Notes under the pieces: model-generated | Seen by the model: only the letters and a program-made list of their open reading frames with translations | Told to the model about the DNA's origin: nothing | The model's database searches: none | Shown here: in pieces, positions 1-8,878 of the stretch | How the letters are laid out: the number at the start of each line of letters is the position of its first letter | Numbering within the stretch: position 1 is the stretch's first letter | NCBI GenBank assembly: GCA_045538935.1 | Contig: JAZQEI010000006.1 | Span: 1 to 64,000, forward strand | Direction of reading: 5' to 3' | Length of the DNA stretch: 64,000 bases | From: RGIG3013 sp045538935 | GTDB taxonomy: Bacteria > Bacillota > Clostridia > Oscillospirales > Acutalibacteraceae | Translations under genes and position numbers: made by a program

Positions 1-125
1 CAAGATTAGATATCCCATAGCATAAGCTAGTAAGGTCCCCGGAAGACTACCGGGTTGATAGGCTGCGTGTGTAAGTGTGGTGACATATTTAGCTTGGCAG
101 TACTAATAGACCGAGGGCTTGACCT
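1..125 (+). rRNA. 23S ribosomal RNA, 3' end (partial)
   Basis: The sequence has the conserved last ~120 bases of bacterial 23S rRNA: the segment around GTTGATAGGC, the GTGTGTAAG stretch, and the terminal run TACTAATAGACCGAGGGCTTGACC. The gene enters from the left edge on the plus strand. The exact 3' end is estimated by analogy with other 23S genes. No 5S gene follows: only about 70 bases separate this end from a terminator hairpin. Confidence 0.95.
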
Positions 126-194
126 ATTATTTCGTTCCTCATTCATCGCTAACTTTGTTCAGTTTTTAGGGTGTGATTAAAAAAATAAAATTTT

Positions 195-222
195 AAGAGC
201 TACAAAATGTAGCTCTTTTTTT
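195..222 (+). terminator. Rho-independent terminator of the rRNA operon
   Basis: A 10-bp stem (AAGAGCTACA at 195-204 with TGTAGCTCTT at 208-217) with a 3-nt loop is followed by a T-run. It closes the rRNA transcript directly after 23S. The opposite flank is also T-rich when read on the minus strand, so it may also terminate the small minus-strand gene that ends at 221. Confidence 0.85.
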
Positions 223-412
223 ATTCTCTTTTTGCTAAATCACCTTCATCCTTAGGTATACCTTGCGCTATGGCAGGAAATTCGTTACCAGCATCGGATG
301 TAGGTTGTATATTGTAGGTTCCGTATTTATTTACCATCTCTATTGGTGTTATTGGTTGGTCAAAAATAGCATCGGATGGTGAAATTGGCTTTTTGTTATT
401 GTTTTTATTCAT
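221..412 (-). CDS. Small hypothetical protein (63 aa)
   Basis: I do not recognise this family. The ATG at 412 is chosen because AGGAG lies about 8 nt upstream; the in-frame GTG at 421 overlaps that Shine-Dalgarno and is probably not used. The protein starts with an Asn/Lys-rich tail (MNKNNNKK) and then has a compact segment with Pro, Ile and Asp (PISPSDAIF, QPITPIEM, YNIQPTSD, EFPAIAQGIP). There is no signal peptide, membrane segment or Cys motif. It is transcribed away from the tepA-like gene and ends inside the rRNA terminator. The good ribosome site and non-repetitive core suggest a real gene; function is unknown. Confidence 0.6.
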   Translation of the reverse strand: MNKNNNKKPISPSDAIFDQPITPIEMVNKYGTYNIQPTSDAGNEFPAIAQGIPKDEGDLAKRE

Positions 413-502
413 AAAAATCACTCCTGTACTATTGTTTTACAAATAAAAGTAATTATTAGAGTAAAAAAATGTCTTGTTATGTATCAAAAACTGCTATTTT
501 AC

Positions 503-531
503 TTGCTTTTTTTGTTATTAATTAGTATAAT
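503..531 (+). promoter_or_regulatory. Sigma-A-type promoter for the tepA-like gene
   Basis: TTGCTT at 503-508 and TATAAT at 526-531 are separated by 17 bp. The predicted start is near 538, about 54 nt before the likely TTG start codon at 592. Confidence 0.6.
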
Positions 532-591
532 TAATGTGTATTTTTATATTTAATCTCCAAATAATAATAAAAAATTATGGGAGGTATAATA

Positions 592-1314
592 TTGAATACA
601 GATAATAAACATGATAAATTTTCAAACAATGAAAACAATAATGATGATGAGACTATAACTAATAGCCAAATTGAAAAAATTAAAGATGTTGGTTCTTTAG
701 TTTCTTCAAATGGTAAACATTCTGTTTATTGTTTAACTATTGTTGGTGAAATAGAGGGGCATATAATATCGCCGGCACAAAATAAAACTACCAAATATGA
801 GCATGTAATTCCTCAACTTGTAGTCATTGAAGAAGACCCAAATATAGATGGTTTAATTGTTGTTTTAAATACAGTTGGCGGTGATGTTGAAGCAGGTCTT
901 GCAATTGCAGAGTTGATTGCAGGAATGAGTAAACCTACTGTATCTTTAGTGATAGGTGGCGGTCATTCGATAGGTGTGCCTTTGGCGGTTTGTGCTAATA
1001 AATCTTTTATTGTGCCATCAGCTACGATGACTATACATCCGGTTAGAATGACAGGACTTGTTCTTGGAGTTCCGCAAACTTTAAATTATTTTGAAAAAAT
1101 GCAAGACAGAATAACCAATTTCGTTGTTTCTAATTCTAATATTTCAAAAGACCGCTTTACAGAGTTCATGATGAATACCGGTGAAATGGTGACAGATGTG
1201 GGTTCTGTTTTAAATGGACAAACTGCGGTGCAAGAAGGTTTAATAGATAACCTTGGATCTTTAAAAGATGCCTTAAAATGTTTATATGAAATGATAGAGC
1301 AAAACAAAAAATAA
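592..1314 (+). CDS. tepA: ClpP-class serine protease, TepA-like
   Basis: A ClpP/crotonase-fold peptidase of the translocation-enhancing protein (TepA/YmfB) group, about 240 aa. The acidic, Asn-rich first 45 residues are low-complexity. The ClpP-like core then shows GLIVVLNTVGGDVEAG, the nucleophile region GGGHSIG and a downstream MTIHPVR that fits the catalytic His. The TTG at 592 is preferred because GGGAGG (579-584) sits 7 nt upstream; the ATG at 577 overlaps this ribosome site. It lies directly before spoIIIE, as in Bacillus, where the homologue has been linked to protein export and degradation. The substrate is unknown. Confidence 0.8.
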   Translation: MNTDNKHDKFSNNENNNDDETITNSQIEKIKDVGSLVSSNGKHSVYCLTIVGEIEGHIISPAQNKTTKYEHVIPQLVVIEEDPNIDGLIVVLNTVGGDVEAGLAIAELIAGMSKPTVSLVIGGGHSIGVPLAVCANKSFIVPSATMTIHPVRMTGLVLGVPQTLNYFEKMQDRITNFVVSNSNISKDRFTEFMMNTGEMVTDVGSVLNGQTAVQEGLIDNLGSLKDALKCLYEMIEQNKK

Positions 1315-1354
1315 AGGCGATATTTCGCCTAATTACATAACTGAGGTGCTATTA

Positions 1355-3811
1355 ATGGCAAAAAAAAGAGGAAGGCCGGCAAAATCTAAAACGGCTACAA
1401 CTATTAGTAATGCAGAGCGCAAACAAATTAATAACGGCAAAAAGCAAATGATGTCTATTATAGTATTTGCCGTTGCTATATTTTTGTTCTTTGTTGTGAT
1501 ATTTAAAGGGCAAAGCGCGTGGCTTGCATTACATAACTTCTTTTTAGGAGTATTTGGCATATGCGCTTATGTATGGCCTTTGCTTTTGGCTACTATTGCT
1601 GTGCTTTATGCTATGGAGCGACTATACGGTTCGCTTTTTGCAAAAGTAATAGAAGTGTGCGTACTAATAATTTTAATTGGTTCTGCTATTGATATTTTCA
1701 CTGTTGGCGATAAACTTGCTATTGGTGAGCATTTGTCAAATGCATATTCTGCCGGATATAAAGGCGGCGGATTTTTAGGTGCGCTTATTGGTGGACCATT
1801 GTCAGCTTGGTTTGGTAAGACAGGCGCAGCTATTACTGTATTTTTACTTATATTTGTTTTTTTAATGCTTATTACCGGAACTACTCTTATAACATTTTTA
1901 AAAGCCCTTTCTAAGCCTGTTAAAAAAATAGAAAAACATGCTGAAGATGCATTTAATGCTCGTTTAGAAAAACAGAATAATAGTGTTGAACAAGAAGGCG
2001 CATCGTCAACAGAACAAACACCTAATAAGCGTTTTGAGTGGGATTTTGATGTTGATGATATACCCGAAAAACGCGAAAGAAAAGTGCAAGACTTAAGTGA
2101 AGGCGGCAAAAAAGTAATAGATTCTTATTACGGTAATGAAAGTTCTGCACAAACGCTCAATAAATCAAAAAAACAGAAAACTACCGAACTGTCTTCTAAT
2201 GATGTAGATGCTGCACTTAATGCCGCTAAGGCAGAAAATAATACTATTGATGTTGCAGATATTAAACAGAGTGAAGAGACAACTTCAAAATTAAATTCTT
2301 CTATCACTATTGCTGATAATGAATCATATTCTTTCCCGCCAATATCGTTATTAAAAGAGCCTGCGTATGAGCAGAGTGGTAATGTAAGCGCTGATTTAGA
2401 TGCAACTGCTACACATTTGGTAGAAACTTTAAGAAGTTTTGGCGTAGAAACTAAAATCGTTGATATTAGTCGCGGACCTACAGTTACACGCTATGAGTTA
2501 CAACCTTGTGCCGGTGTTAAAATTAGTAAAATCACTAACCTTGCAGATGATATTGCACTGAATCTTGCTACTGCGGGTGTAAGAATAGAAGCACCTATTC
2601 CAAATAAGGCTGCGGTTGGTATAGAGGTTCCAAATAAAGCAAATCGAATTGTTACAGCACGTGAAATTATTGAATCACCTACATTTATGTCGGCTAAAAG
2701 TCCTCTTACAGTTGCTTTAGGTAGAGATATAGGCGGTAATATTATAGTTACCGATATTTCTAAATTGCCTCACGGACTTATTGCGGGCGCAACTGGCTCA
2801 GGTAAATCGGTGTGCATTAACTCTATTATAATGAGCATTCTTTACAAGGCTAGTCCTGATGATGTTAAACTTCTTATGATAGACCCCAAAGTAGTAGAAC
2901 TTGGTATTTATAACGGAATTCCGCATTTGCTTGTACCTGTAGTTACCGATCCTAGAAAAGCCTCTGGTGCGTTAGGCTGGGCAGTAACTGAAATGGAAAA
3001 GCGTTATAAGATGTTTGCAGAAAACGATGTTCGAAATTTAGATGGTTACAATAAACTTGCCGAATCTAAACCTGAAATGTCTAAAATGCCGCGTATAGTT
3101 ATAATTATAGACGAGCTTGCCGATTTAATGATGACTGCATCTAACGAAGTAGAAGATGCAATTTGTCGTATTGCTCAAAAAGCCAGAGCTGCAGGTATGC
3201 ACTTAATTGTTGCAACTCAGCGTCCGTCTGTAGATGTTGTAACAGGACTTATTAAGGCAAACATACCTTCTAGAATTGCTTTTGCTGTTTCTTCGCAAAT
3301 GGATAGCCGAACAATTTTAGATGGTAGCGGTGCTGAAAAGTTACTTGGCCGTGGTGATATGCTCTTTAGTCCCGTTGGCTCTACAAAGCCTAACCGTATT
3401 CAAGGTTGCTTTGTAAGTGATGCTGAGGTTGAAAATGTGGTTGAATATGTTAAAGCAAACCATGTGGTGGAGTATGACGACAATGTTAAAGTAGAAATTG
3501 AACGTCAAGCTGCTATTGAGAAAAAGCAAAAGACAGGCTTACCGGAAGATGGACCAGATGAAGACCCAATGTTAACTCAGGCTATACAGGTGGTTGTGGA
3601 TGCAGGTCAAGCATCTACATCTCTTTTACAGCGTAAATTAAAGCTTGGTTATGCAAGGGCTGCCCGAATTATCGACGAGATGGAAGAGCGTGGAGTAGTA
3701 GGCCCATATGAAGGCTCAAAACCGCGTAAGGTTCTTTTGTCGGCGGCACAACTTGCTTTAGGTGACGAAACCGAATCAACTAGTTATACAGATAGTAATG
3801 ATGAAGAATAG
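1355..3811 (+). CDS. spoIIIE: FtsK/SpoIIIE-family DNA translocase
   Basis: A hexameric ATP-driven DNA pump that moves chromosome through a closing septum. Residues ~27-200 hold about four hydrophobic membrane segments, followed by a charged linker to ~residue 320. The motor has Walker A GATGSGKSV (~residue 477) and Walker B IIIIDELADLM (~582), plus ATQRPSVDVVTG. The C-terminal winged-helix gamma domain (~735-800, RAARIIDEMEERGVVGP) reads the orienting DNA sequences. At 818 aa it is normal for SpoIIIE. The ATG at 1355 has GAGGTG 6 nt upstream; the in-frame GTG at 1346 lies in that site. Sporulation (SpoIIIE) versus vegetative (SftA/FtsK) use cannot be separated from sequence, but the tepA neighbour favours SpoIIIE. 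Confidence 0.95.
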   Translation: MAKKRGRPAKSKTATTISNAERKQINNGKKQMMSIIVFAVAIFLFFVVIFKGQSAWLALHNFFLGVFGICAYVWPLLLATIAVLYAMERLYGSLFAKVIEVCVLIILIGSAIDIFTVGDKLAIGEHLSNAYSAGYKGGGFLGALIGGPLSAWFGKTGAAITVFLLIFVFLMLITGTTLITFLKALSKPVKKIEKHAEDAFNARLEKQNNSVEQEGASSTEQTPNKRFEWDFDVDDIPEKRERKVQDLSEGGKKVIDSYYGNESSAQTLNKSKKQKTTELSSNDVDAALNAAKAENNTIDVADIKQSEETTSKLNSSITIADNESYSFPPISLLKEPAYEQSGNVSADLDATATHLVETLRSFGVETKIVDISRGPTVTRYELQPCAGVKISKITNLADDIALNLATAGVRIEAPIPNKAAVGIEVPNKANRIVTAREIIESPTFMSAKSPLTVALGRDIGGNIIVTDISKLPHGLIAGATGSGKSVCINSIIMSILYKASPDDVKLLMIDPKVVELGIYNGIPHLLVPVVTDPRKASGALGWAVTEMEKRYKMFAENDVRNLDGYNKLAESKPEMSKMPRIVIIIDELADLMMTASNEVEDAICRIAQKARAAGMHLIVATQRPSVDVVTGLIKANIPSRIAFAVSSQMDSRTILDGSGAEKLLGRGDMLFSPVGSTKPNRIQGCFVSDAEVENVVEYVKANHVVEYDDNVKVEIERQAAIEKKQKTGLPEDGPDEDPMLTQAIQVVVDAGQASTSLLQRKLKLGYARAARIIDEMEERGVVGPYEGSKPRKVLLSAAQLALGDETESTSYTDSNDEE

Positions 3812-4760
3812 TACTTTAGAAAATTATAAAAATTTAATAAAGGCACTAAAACTTGCAGGGATAATAGCTTTGGTTATTATCCTTGCTTTTTCTGCAATAA
3901 TTACCCTTTTTCCAAATAGTTTTATTAGTTGGCCGCAGGTTATAGATAACTTGTTTAACAGTAAAACCAGTACTTACGATGATCAAATAGTTTTCCTTGA
4001 TGTTGGTCAAGCAGATTGTACCGCTATTATGAGCAATGGAGAGGTTGCTTTGGTTGATTTAGGACACTCCGGTGGTGGCGGAAAAAACATTACACAGCAC
4101 TTGAATAATCTTGCGATTAAAAATATAAAGTACATAATTTTTACTCATTACCATACTGACCATATTGGTTCGCTTGAAACCATAGCTGAAAAGTTTAATG
4201 TAGATACGGTGATTCTCAATAACTATTTTTCAATATCAAATACTGATGTAAAAGCCGTTGAAAAGCTCAATAAAACAATTGATAAATTTAAAATTAATAA
4301 AGAATATGTAAGTAATGATAAAACAATAAAATTAGGAAATTTTACTCTCACGCTTAATACTGCTGGTTTAATTCAAACTGATGAAAATGAGAATTCAACA
4401 GTTGTATCAGCAGAATGCAACGGTGTTAAAACTTTGCTATTGTCAGATTCAGGAAAAGAGATAATGGGCGTAATTTATGATGCTAATAAAAACTATAACA
4501 TAGATACAACTTATGATATTTTGAAGGTGGCGCATCACGGAGCTGAAGATTCAACTAATTTAGATTTTCTAAAACTTGTTTTGCCAAAGCACGCTATTAT
4601 TTCTTGCGGTAAAGATAATTTGTATGGGCATCCGCATGCAAGTGTGCTAAAAGATTTAGAAAATATTGGTGCAAAAGTTTTGCGCACAGATATTAATGGC
4701 AATATAACAGTCAAGATTACTGACAATAAAATATATGAAGTTAGGCCAACAAAACAATAA
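3798..4760 (+). CDS. Membrane-anchored ComEC-type metallo-beta-lactamase hydrolase
   Basis: One N-terminal membrane helix (~residues 15-37) is followed by a metallo-beta-lactamase fold related to the extracellular C-terminal domain of ComEC/Rec2. Metal motifs are FTHYHTDHIGS (~residue 115), an LSDSG acidic site, VAHHGA and a late YGHPHAS. DVGQADC opens the domain, as in ComEC. The predicted orientation puts the enzyme outside the membrane. Tandem ATGs at 3798 and 3801 overlap the end of spoIIIE by 11-14 nt, so translation is probably coupled; I see no strong ribosome site. The protein lacks the ComEC channel, so it is not the DNA uptake pore. The substrate is unknown (nuclease or phosphodiesterase by family). 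Confidence 0.8.
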   Translation: MMKNSTLENYKNLIKALKLAGIIALVIILAFSAIITLFPNSFISWPQVIDNLFNSKTSTYDDQIVFLDVGQADCTAIMSNGEVALVDLGHSGGGGKNITQHLNNLAIKNIKYIIFTHYHTDHIGSLETIAEKFNVDTVILNNYFSISNTDVKAVEKLNKTIDKFKINKEYVSNDKTIKLGNFTLTLNTAGLIQTDENENSTVVSAECNGVKTLLLSDSGKEIMGVIYDANKNYNIDTTYDILKVAHHGAEDSTNLDFLKLVLPKHAIISCGKDNLYGHPHASVLKDLENIGAKVLRTDINGNITVKITDNKIYEVRPTKQ

Positions 4761-4820
4761 TTATTGGTTAGTAATAAATTTGTTTAATAATAACTGGTAT
4801 ATTTATATAAAAAATCACTA

Positions 4821-4849
4821 TTGACTGAGTAACTAATATATTGTATAAT
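4821..4849 (+). promoter_or_regulatory. Promoter of the citrate/2-oxoglutarate operon
   Basis: TTGACT at 4821-4826 and TATAAT at 4844-4849, 17-bp spacer, predicted start near 4856. A perfect palindrome (4848-4859) overlaps the end of the -10 box and the start site. Confidence 0.75.
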
Positions 4850-4859
4850 TGTATACAAT
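4848..4859 (+). promoter_or_regulatory. Candidate GntR operator at the transcription start
   Basis: ATTGTATACAAT is a perfect 12-bp palindrome. Its core TTGTATACAA fits the TnGTnnnACnA-like half-site logic of FadR-subfamily GntR regulators, and a gene of that family is the second gene of this operon. Position across the start site would give repression. The link is inferred. Confidence 0.5.
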
Positions 4860-4902
4860 CTTAAGAATAATACTCTAATTTAATGAGAGGAGTTATAAAT
4901 AA

Positions 4903-6276
4903 ATGCTAGAAACTTCTAAAAAAACAAATTTGCTTGAGCAAAAAAGTTATAAATATTCTCTACAAGATATTAAAGATCCAAATTTATATAGAGATATTTA
5001 CAGTTACGAAGAAATTCCAAAGGTTGCCTTTAACCATCGTAGAGTTCCAATGGGTATGCCCGAAGAAATTTGGATAACAGATACATCGTTGCGTGATGGT
5101 CAACAGTCTGTTGAGCCATATACTGTAGATCAAATTGTTCAAATTTATAAATATCTTTCAAAGCTTGGCGGCCCCTATGGAATAATACGTCAAACAGAAT
5201 TTTTTATTTATAGTAAAAAAGACCGTGATGCTTTAGAAAAATGTATGGCGCTTGGTCTTAAATTTCCGGAAATTACAACCTGGATACGTGCTAGTAAGGA
5301 AGACTTTAAACTTGTTCGAAATTTGGGCATTAGAGAAACAGGAATATTAGTTTCTTGTAGTGACTATCATATTTTCAAAAAGTTAAAACTTACACGTCAA
5401 CAAGCTATGGATCGCTATTTAGAGGCAGTTGGCGAGGCATTCGAAGCAGGTGTTATGCCTCGTTGCCATTTAGAAGATATTACCAGAGCCGACTTTTATG
5501 GCTTCGTTGTACCGTTTGTTAATAAGCTAACCGAGATGTCTAAACAGGCCGGCATTCCAGTTAAAATTCGTGCATGCGACACTATGGGATACGGTGTTCC
5601 TTATAGCGAGGTTGCGCTTCCAAGAAGTGTACCGGGTATTATTTATGGTTTGCAACATTATTCCGATGTTCCTAGTGAGATGTTAGAGTGGCACGGACAT
5701 AATGACTTTTATAAGGCTGTTACCAACGCTTCAACTGCTTGGTTATATGGCGCAAGTGCTGTTAACTGTTCGTTGCTTGGCATTGGTGAGAGAACAGGTA
5801 ATATTCCACTTGAAGCCATGGTATTTGAATATGCATCACTTCGAGGCAGTTTAGATGGAATGGATACAACCGTTATAACCGAAATTGCTGAGTTCTTTAA
5901 AAAGGATATGGGTTATAAGATTCCGCCTATGACTCCGTTTGTTGGTCGTAACTTTAATGTTACACGTGCCGGTATTCATGCAGATGGCCTTTTGAAAGAT
6001 GAAGAAATATATAATATTTTTGATACAAAAAAGATTCTTAACCGTTCTGCATCGGTTATGATAAGCAAAACATCTGGCCTTGCAGGTATTGCTTACTGGA
6101 TAAATGAAAATTATAATTTAACCGGTAGCTCGGCTGTTGATAAGCGTAGTGAACTCGTTATAAAACTTAAAGAGTGGATAGACAAAGAGTATGAAGATGG
6201 CAGACAAACATCTTTATCTAATGGCGAGTTGGAAGCAAAAATTGCCGAATATTCAAATGGTAAATATGTAAAATAA
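4903..6276 (+). CDS. Re-type citrate synthase (HMGL/isopropylmalate synthase family)
   Basis: The TIM barrel of the isopropylmalate/homocitrate synthase family is shown by TDTSLRDGQQS (~residues 59-69) and the metal-binding HGHND (H264). At 457 aa it lacks the C-terminal LeuA regulatory domain. The closest known pattern is the Re-citrate synthase of Clostridium kluyveri and other anaerobes, which condenses acetyl-CoA and oxaloacetate with opposite stereochemistry to ordinary citrate synthase. Context supports this: aconitase and isocitrate dehydrogenase follow in the same operon, and no leuC/leuD is present. Starts at ATG 4903 after GAGAGGAG. Alternative: homocitrate or isopropylmalate synthase, less likely given the neighbours. 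Confidence 0.8.
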   Translation: MLETSKKTNLLEQKSYKYSLQDIKDPNLYRDIYSYEEIPKVAFNHRRVPMGMPEEIWITDTSLRDGQQSVEPYTVDQIVQIYKYLSKLGGPYGIIRQTEFFIYSKKDRDALEKCMALGLKFPEITTWIRASKEDFKLVRNLGIRETGILVSCSDYHIFKKLKLTRQQAMDRYLEAVGEAFEAGVMPRCHLEDITRADFYGFVVPFVNKLTEMSKQAGIPVKIRACDTMGYGVPYSEVALPRSVPGIIYGLQHYSDVPSEMLEWHGHNDFYKAVTNASTAWLYGASAVNCSLLGIGERTGNIPLEAMVFEYASLRGSLDGMDTTVITEIAEFFKKDMGYKIPPMTPFVGRNFNVTRAGIHADGLLKDEEIYNIFDTKKILNRSASVMISKTSGLAGIAYWINENYNLTGSSAVDKRSELVIKLKEWIDKEYEDGRQTSLSNGELEAKIAEYSNGKYVK

Positions 6277-6304
6277 TTTGCTACACAGAAAGGAGTGTAG
6301 GTTT

Positions 6305-6946
6305 TTGAGTATACATAAACCCGTAACTCTGGTTAGCCAGATATACGAAAAACTAGAACACGATATATTATCGGGTAAATACAAGGCGGGAGATATTTTA
6401 GAAGAAAACATTTTATCTCGTGATTTATCCGTTAGTCCTATTCCAATAGAGGGCGCAATAGATATGCTTATTAAAGAGATGCTTGTTGCTGTAGCAGATG
6501 ACGGAAGCAGAGTAGTTGTAGGTGTAACAAATAAAGATATTGCCGATATCTACTTTATCCGCATACTTTTAGAGGGTAAAGCGGCAGCACTCGCATGTGA
6601 AAATATTGATAACGATGGTATAGACGCTCTTAACCAAATATTTGAGCAATATAAAAATTGTTTATCTAATAATGATTTTAATGGAATGGTTGATGCAAGC
6701 GAAAGGTTTAATGAAAAACTTTACAGCTATTGCACAAGTAGTACGCTTGTAAATACATTAAATCCGCTTTCTAAAAGGGTACGTAAATATTGCAAAACAC
6801 TAAAGCAAGGAGTTTCTAATTATTCAACTGCCGTAGTTGAGTATGAAAAAATAATTCTGGCGCTTAAGAATAATGACTCTAACGCAGTAGAACAAATTGT
6901 AGTAGAACACCTAAAGTCAGATAAAAACAGAATTTTAGGAGAGTAA
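6305..6946 (+). CDS. GntR-family transcriptional regulator (FadR/FCD subfamily)
   Basis: An N-terminal winged helix-turn-helix (~residues 1-70; EKLEHDILSGKYKAGDIL is the GntR signature) is followed by an all-helical FCD-type effector domain. One of the expected metal-binding histidines appears changed (SERFNEKLY where FxH is common), so the ligand site may be atypical. TTG at 6305 is chosen because AGGAG (6291-6295) is 9 nt upstream; an earlier in-frame TTG at 6278 precedes that site. It sits between the citrate synthase and aconitase genes, so it probably regulates its own operon, with the palindrome at 4848-4859 as likely target. Effector unknown; a TCA intermediate would be logical. Confidence 0.8.
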   Translation: MSIHKPVTLVSQIYEKLEHDILSGKYKAGDILEENILSRDLSVSPIPIEGAIDMLIKEMLVAVADDGSRVVVGVTNKDIADIYFIRILLEGKAAALACENIDNDGIDALNQIFEQYKNCLSNNDFNGMVDASERFNEKLYSYCTSSTLVNTLNPLSKRVRKYCKTLKQGVSNYSTAVVEYEKIILALKNNDSNAVEQIVVEHLKSDKNRILGE

Positions 6947-6949
6947 AAA

Positions 6950-8878
6950 ATGGGACTTACAATAGCACAAAAAATTTTAAAAGAGCATATTGTTAGCGGT
7001 GAACTTAAAACCGGTAGTGAGATTGCATTAAAAATTGACCAAACTTTAACCCAAGATGCCACCGGAACAATGGCATATTTAGAGTTTGAAACCATGGGCA
7101 TTCCCAGAGTTAAAACAGAACTTAGTGTAGCTTATATAGATCATAACACGTTGCAGTCTGGTTTTGAAAATGCCGATGACCACAGATTTATACAGTCTAT
7201 GGCTAACAAACATGGATTATATTTTTCTAAGGCGGGCAACGGAATTTGTCATCAAGTACATTTAGAGCGCTTTGGCAAACCCGGAAAAACATTAATCGGT
7301 TCCGACAGTCATACACCGACCGGTGGCGGTATTGGTATGCTGGCTTTTGGCGCAGGCGGCCTTGATGTTGCAGTTGCTATGGGTGGCGGTGCTTATTACA
7401 TAACTTGTCCTAAAATGTATAAGGTTAATTTAACCGGTAAACTTAACGATTATGTAACCGCAAAGGACGTAAGTCTTGAAATTTTGCGCATACTGTCGGT
7501 TAAAGGTGGCGTTGGCGCAATAATAGAATGGGGCGGCGAGGGTATAAAAACCTTATCTGTTCCGGAGCGTGCGACAATTACCAATATGGGAACCGAGCTT
7601 GGTGCTACAACATCTATTTTCCCGTCTGATGAAACAACACGAAAATTCCTTGCAGCACAGGGAAGAGAGCAAGATTATGTAGAGCTTTCTAGTGATCCGG
7701 ATGCCGAATATGACAAGATAATAGACATAAATCTTTCTGAGCTAAAGCCTTTAATTGCTTGCCCACATTCGCCAGATAACGTTGTTGAGGTTGCTAGCAT
7801 TGCCGGTACAAAGGTTGACCAAGTATGCATTGGATCTTGCACAAATTCGTCCCTTGCCGACATGTTAAAGGTTGCCGCAATTTTAAAGGGCAAAACTGTT
7901 CATCCAAGTGTAGCATTATCAATTTCACCCGGTTCAAAACAAGTTTACGCAATGCTTGCAGAATGCGGTGCATTAAACGATATTATAGCTTCGGGCGCAA
8001 GAATATTAGAGTGTGCATGTGGCCCGTGTATTGGTATGGGCTTTTCTCCAAATTCTGCAGGTGTGAGTTTGAGAACGTTTAACCGAAATTTTGAGGGCAG
8101 AAGCGGTACTGCAGACGCCAAGGTTTATCTGGTTTCTCCCGAAACAGCAGCTGCTGCCGCTATTAGCGGTGTTATAACCGATCCCACTACATTACCTAAA
8201 TGCAAGCCAATAAAGATGCCTAAGAAGTTCAAGATTGACGATAGCGCAATTATTCCGCCGGCAAGTATTGAAGAGGCAAAGAATTTGGAAATATTAAGGG
8301 GTCCGAACATTAAAAAATTCCCCGACAGTAAGCCTCAAGAAGACACTTTATCGGCAGAGCTTGTGCTTAAGGTTGGTGACAATATTACTACCGACCATAT
8401 TATGCCGGCAGGTTCAAAAATATTGCCGTATCGTTCTAACATTCCTTTCCTTTCTCAGTTCTGCTTTAATGTTTGCGATAAAACATTTGCAGAGCGCGCC
8501 AAGGCAGCAGACCAAAGCATAATCGTTGGTGGCACAAACTATGGCCAAGGCTCATCGCGTGAACATGCCGCACTTGTTCCGCTATATTTGGGAGTAAGAG
8601 CAGTAATAACTAAAAGTTTTGCAAGAATACATATTGCAAATCTTATTAATGCCGGCATTATGCCGTTAACCTTCAAAAATCCTGACGATTATGAGCTTGT
8701 AAACCAAGGTGACGAATTATATCTTGATAACATTTATTCTGGTATGGATAGCGGAGAAATAATACTCACCAACAAAACAACAGGAGCACAAATTACGCTT
8801 TGTTGTTCATTTACAGAGCGTCAAAAGGCAATTCTAAAGGCAGGTAGCTTAATTAACTATACAAGGGACTGTGAATAA
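6950..8878 (+). CDS. Aconitate hydratase
   Basis: Isomerises citrate to isocitrate with a [4Fe-4S] cluster. Cluster cysteines are visible in CIGSCTNSS (~residue 297) and CACGPCIGMG (~355), and the substrate loop is GSDSHTPTGGG. The C-terminal swivel domain is fused in the same chain, with GDNITTDHIMPAG and GQGSSREHAALVP. At 642 aa it is a short bacterial/mitochondrial-type aconitase, not a split LeuC/LeuD isopropylmalate isomerase. It starts 3 nt after the regulator stop and ends overlapping the next ATG by 1 nt, so the genes are translationally coupled. Confidence 0.9.
   Translation: MGLTIAQKILKEHIVSGELKTGSEIALKIDQTLTQDATGTMAYLEFETMGIPRVKTELSVAYIDHNTLQSGFENADDHRFIQSMANKHGLYFSKAGNGICHQVHLERFGKPGKTLIGSDSHTPTGGGIGMLAFGAGGLDVAVAMGGGAYYITCPKMYKVNLTGKLNDYVTAKDVSLEILRILSVKGGVGAIIEWGGEGIKTLSVPERATITNMGTELGATTSIFPSDETTRKFLAAQGREQDYVELSSDPDAEYDKIIDINLSELKPLIACPHSPDNVVEVASIAGTKVDQVCIGSCTNSSLADMLKVAAILKGKTVHPSVALSISPGSKQVYAMLAECGALNDIIASGARILECACGPCIGMGFSPNSAGVSLRTFNRNFEGRSGTADAKVYLVSPETAAAAAISGVITDPTTLPKCKPIKMPKKFKIDDSAIIPPASIEEAKNLEILRGPNIKKFPDSKPQEDTLSAELVLKVGDNITTDHIMPAGSKILPYRSNIPFLSQFCFNVCDKTFAERAKAADQSIIVGGTNYGQGSSREHAALVPLYLGVRAVITKSFARIHIANLINAGIMPLTFKNPDDYELVNQGDELYLDNIYSGMDSGEIILTNKTTGAQITLCCSFTERQKAILKAGSLINYTRDCE

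Noticed and set aside
126..194. 5S rRNA directly after 23S
   Set aside because: None of the 5S blocks occurs in these ~70 nt before the terminator.
1606..2109. 167-codon open frame opposite spoIIIE
   Set aside because: Antisense shadow of the membrane-domain coding sequence, no ribosome site or family features.
4903..6276. 2-isopropylmalate synthase of leucine synthesis
   Set aside because: No C-terminal regulatory domain, no leuC/leuD/leuB neighbours of leucine type; aconitase and isocitrate dehydrogenase follow instead.
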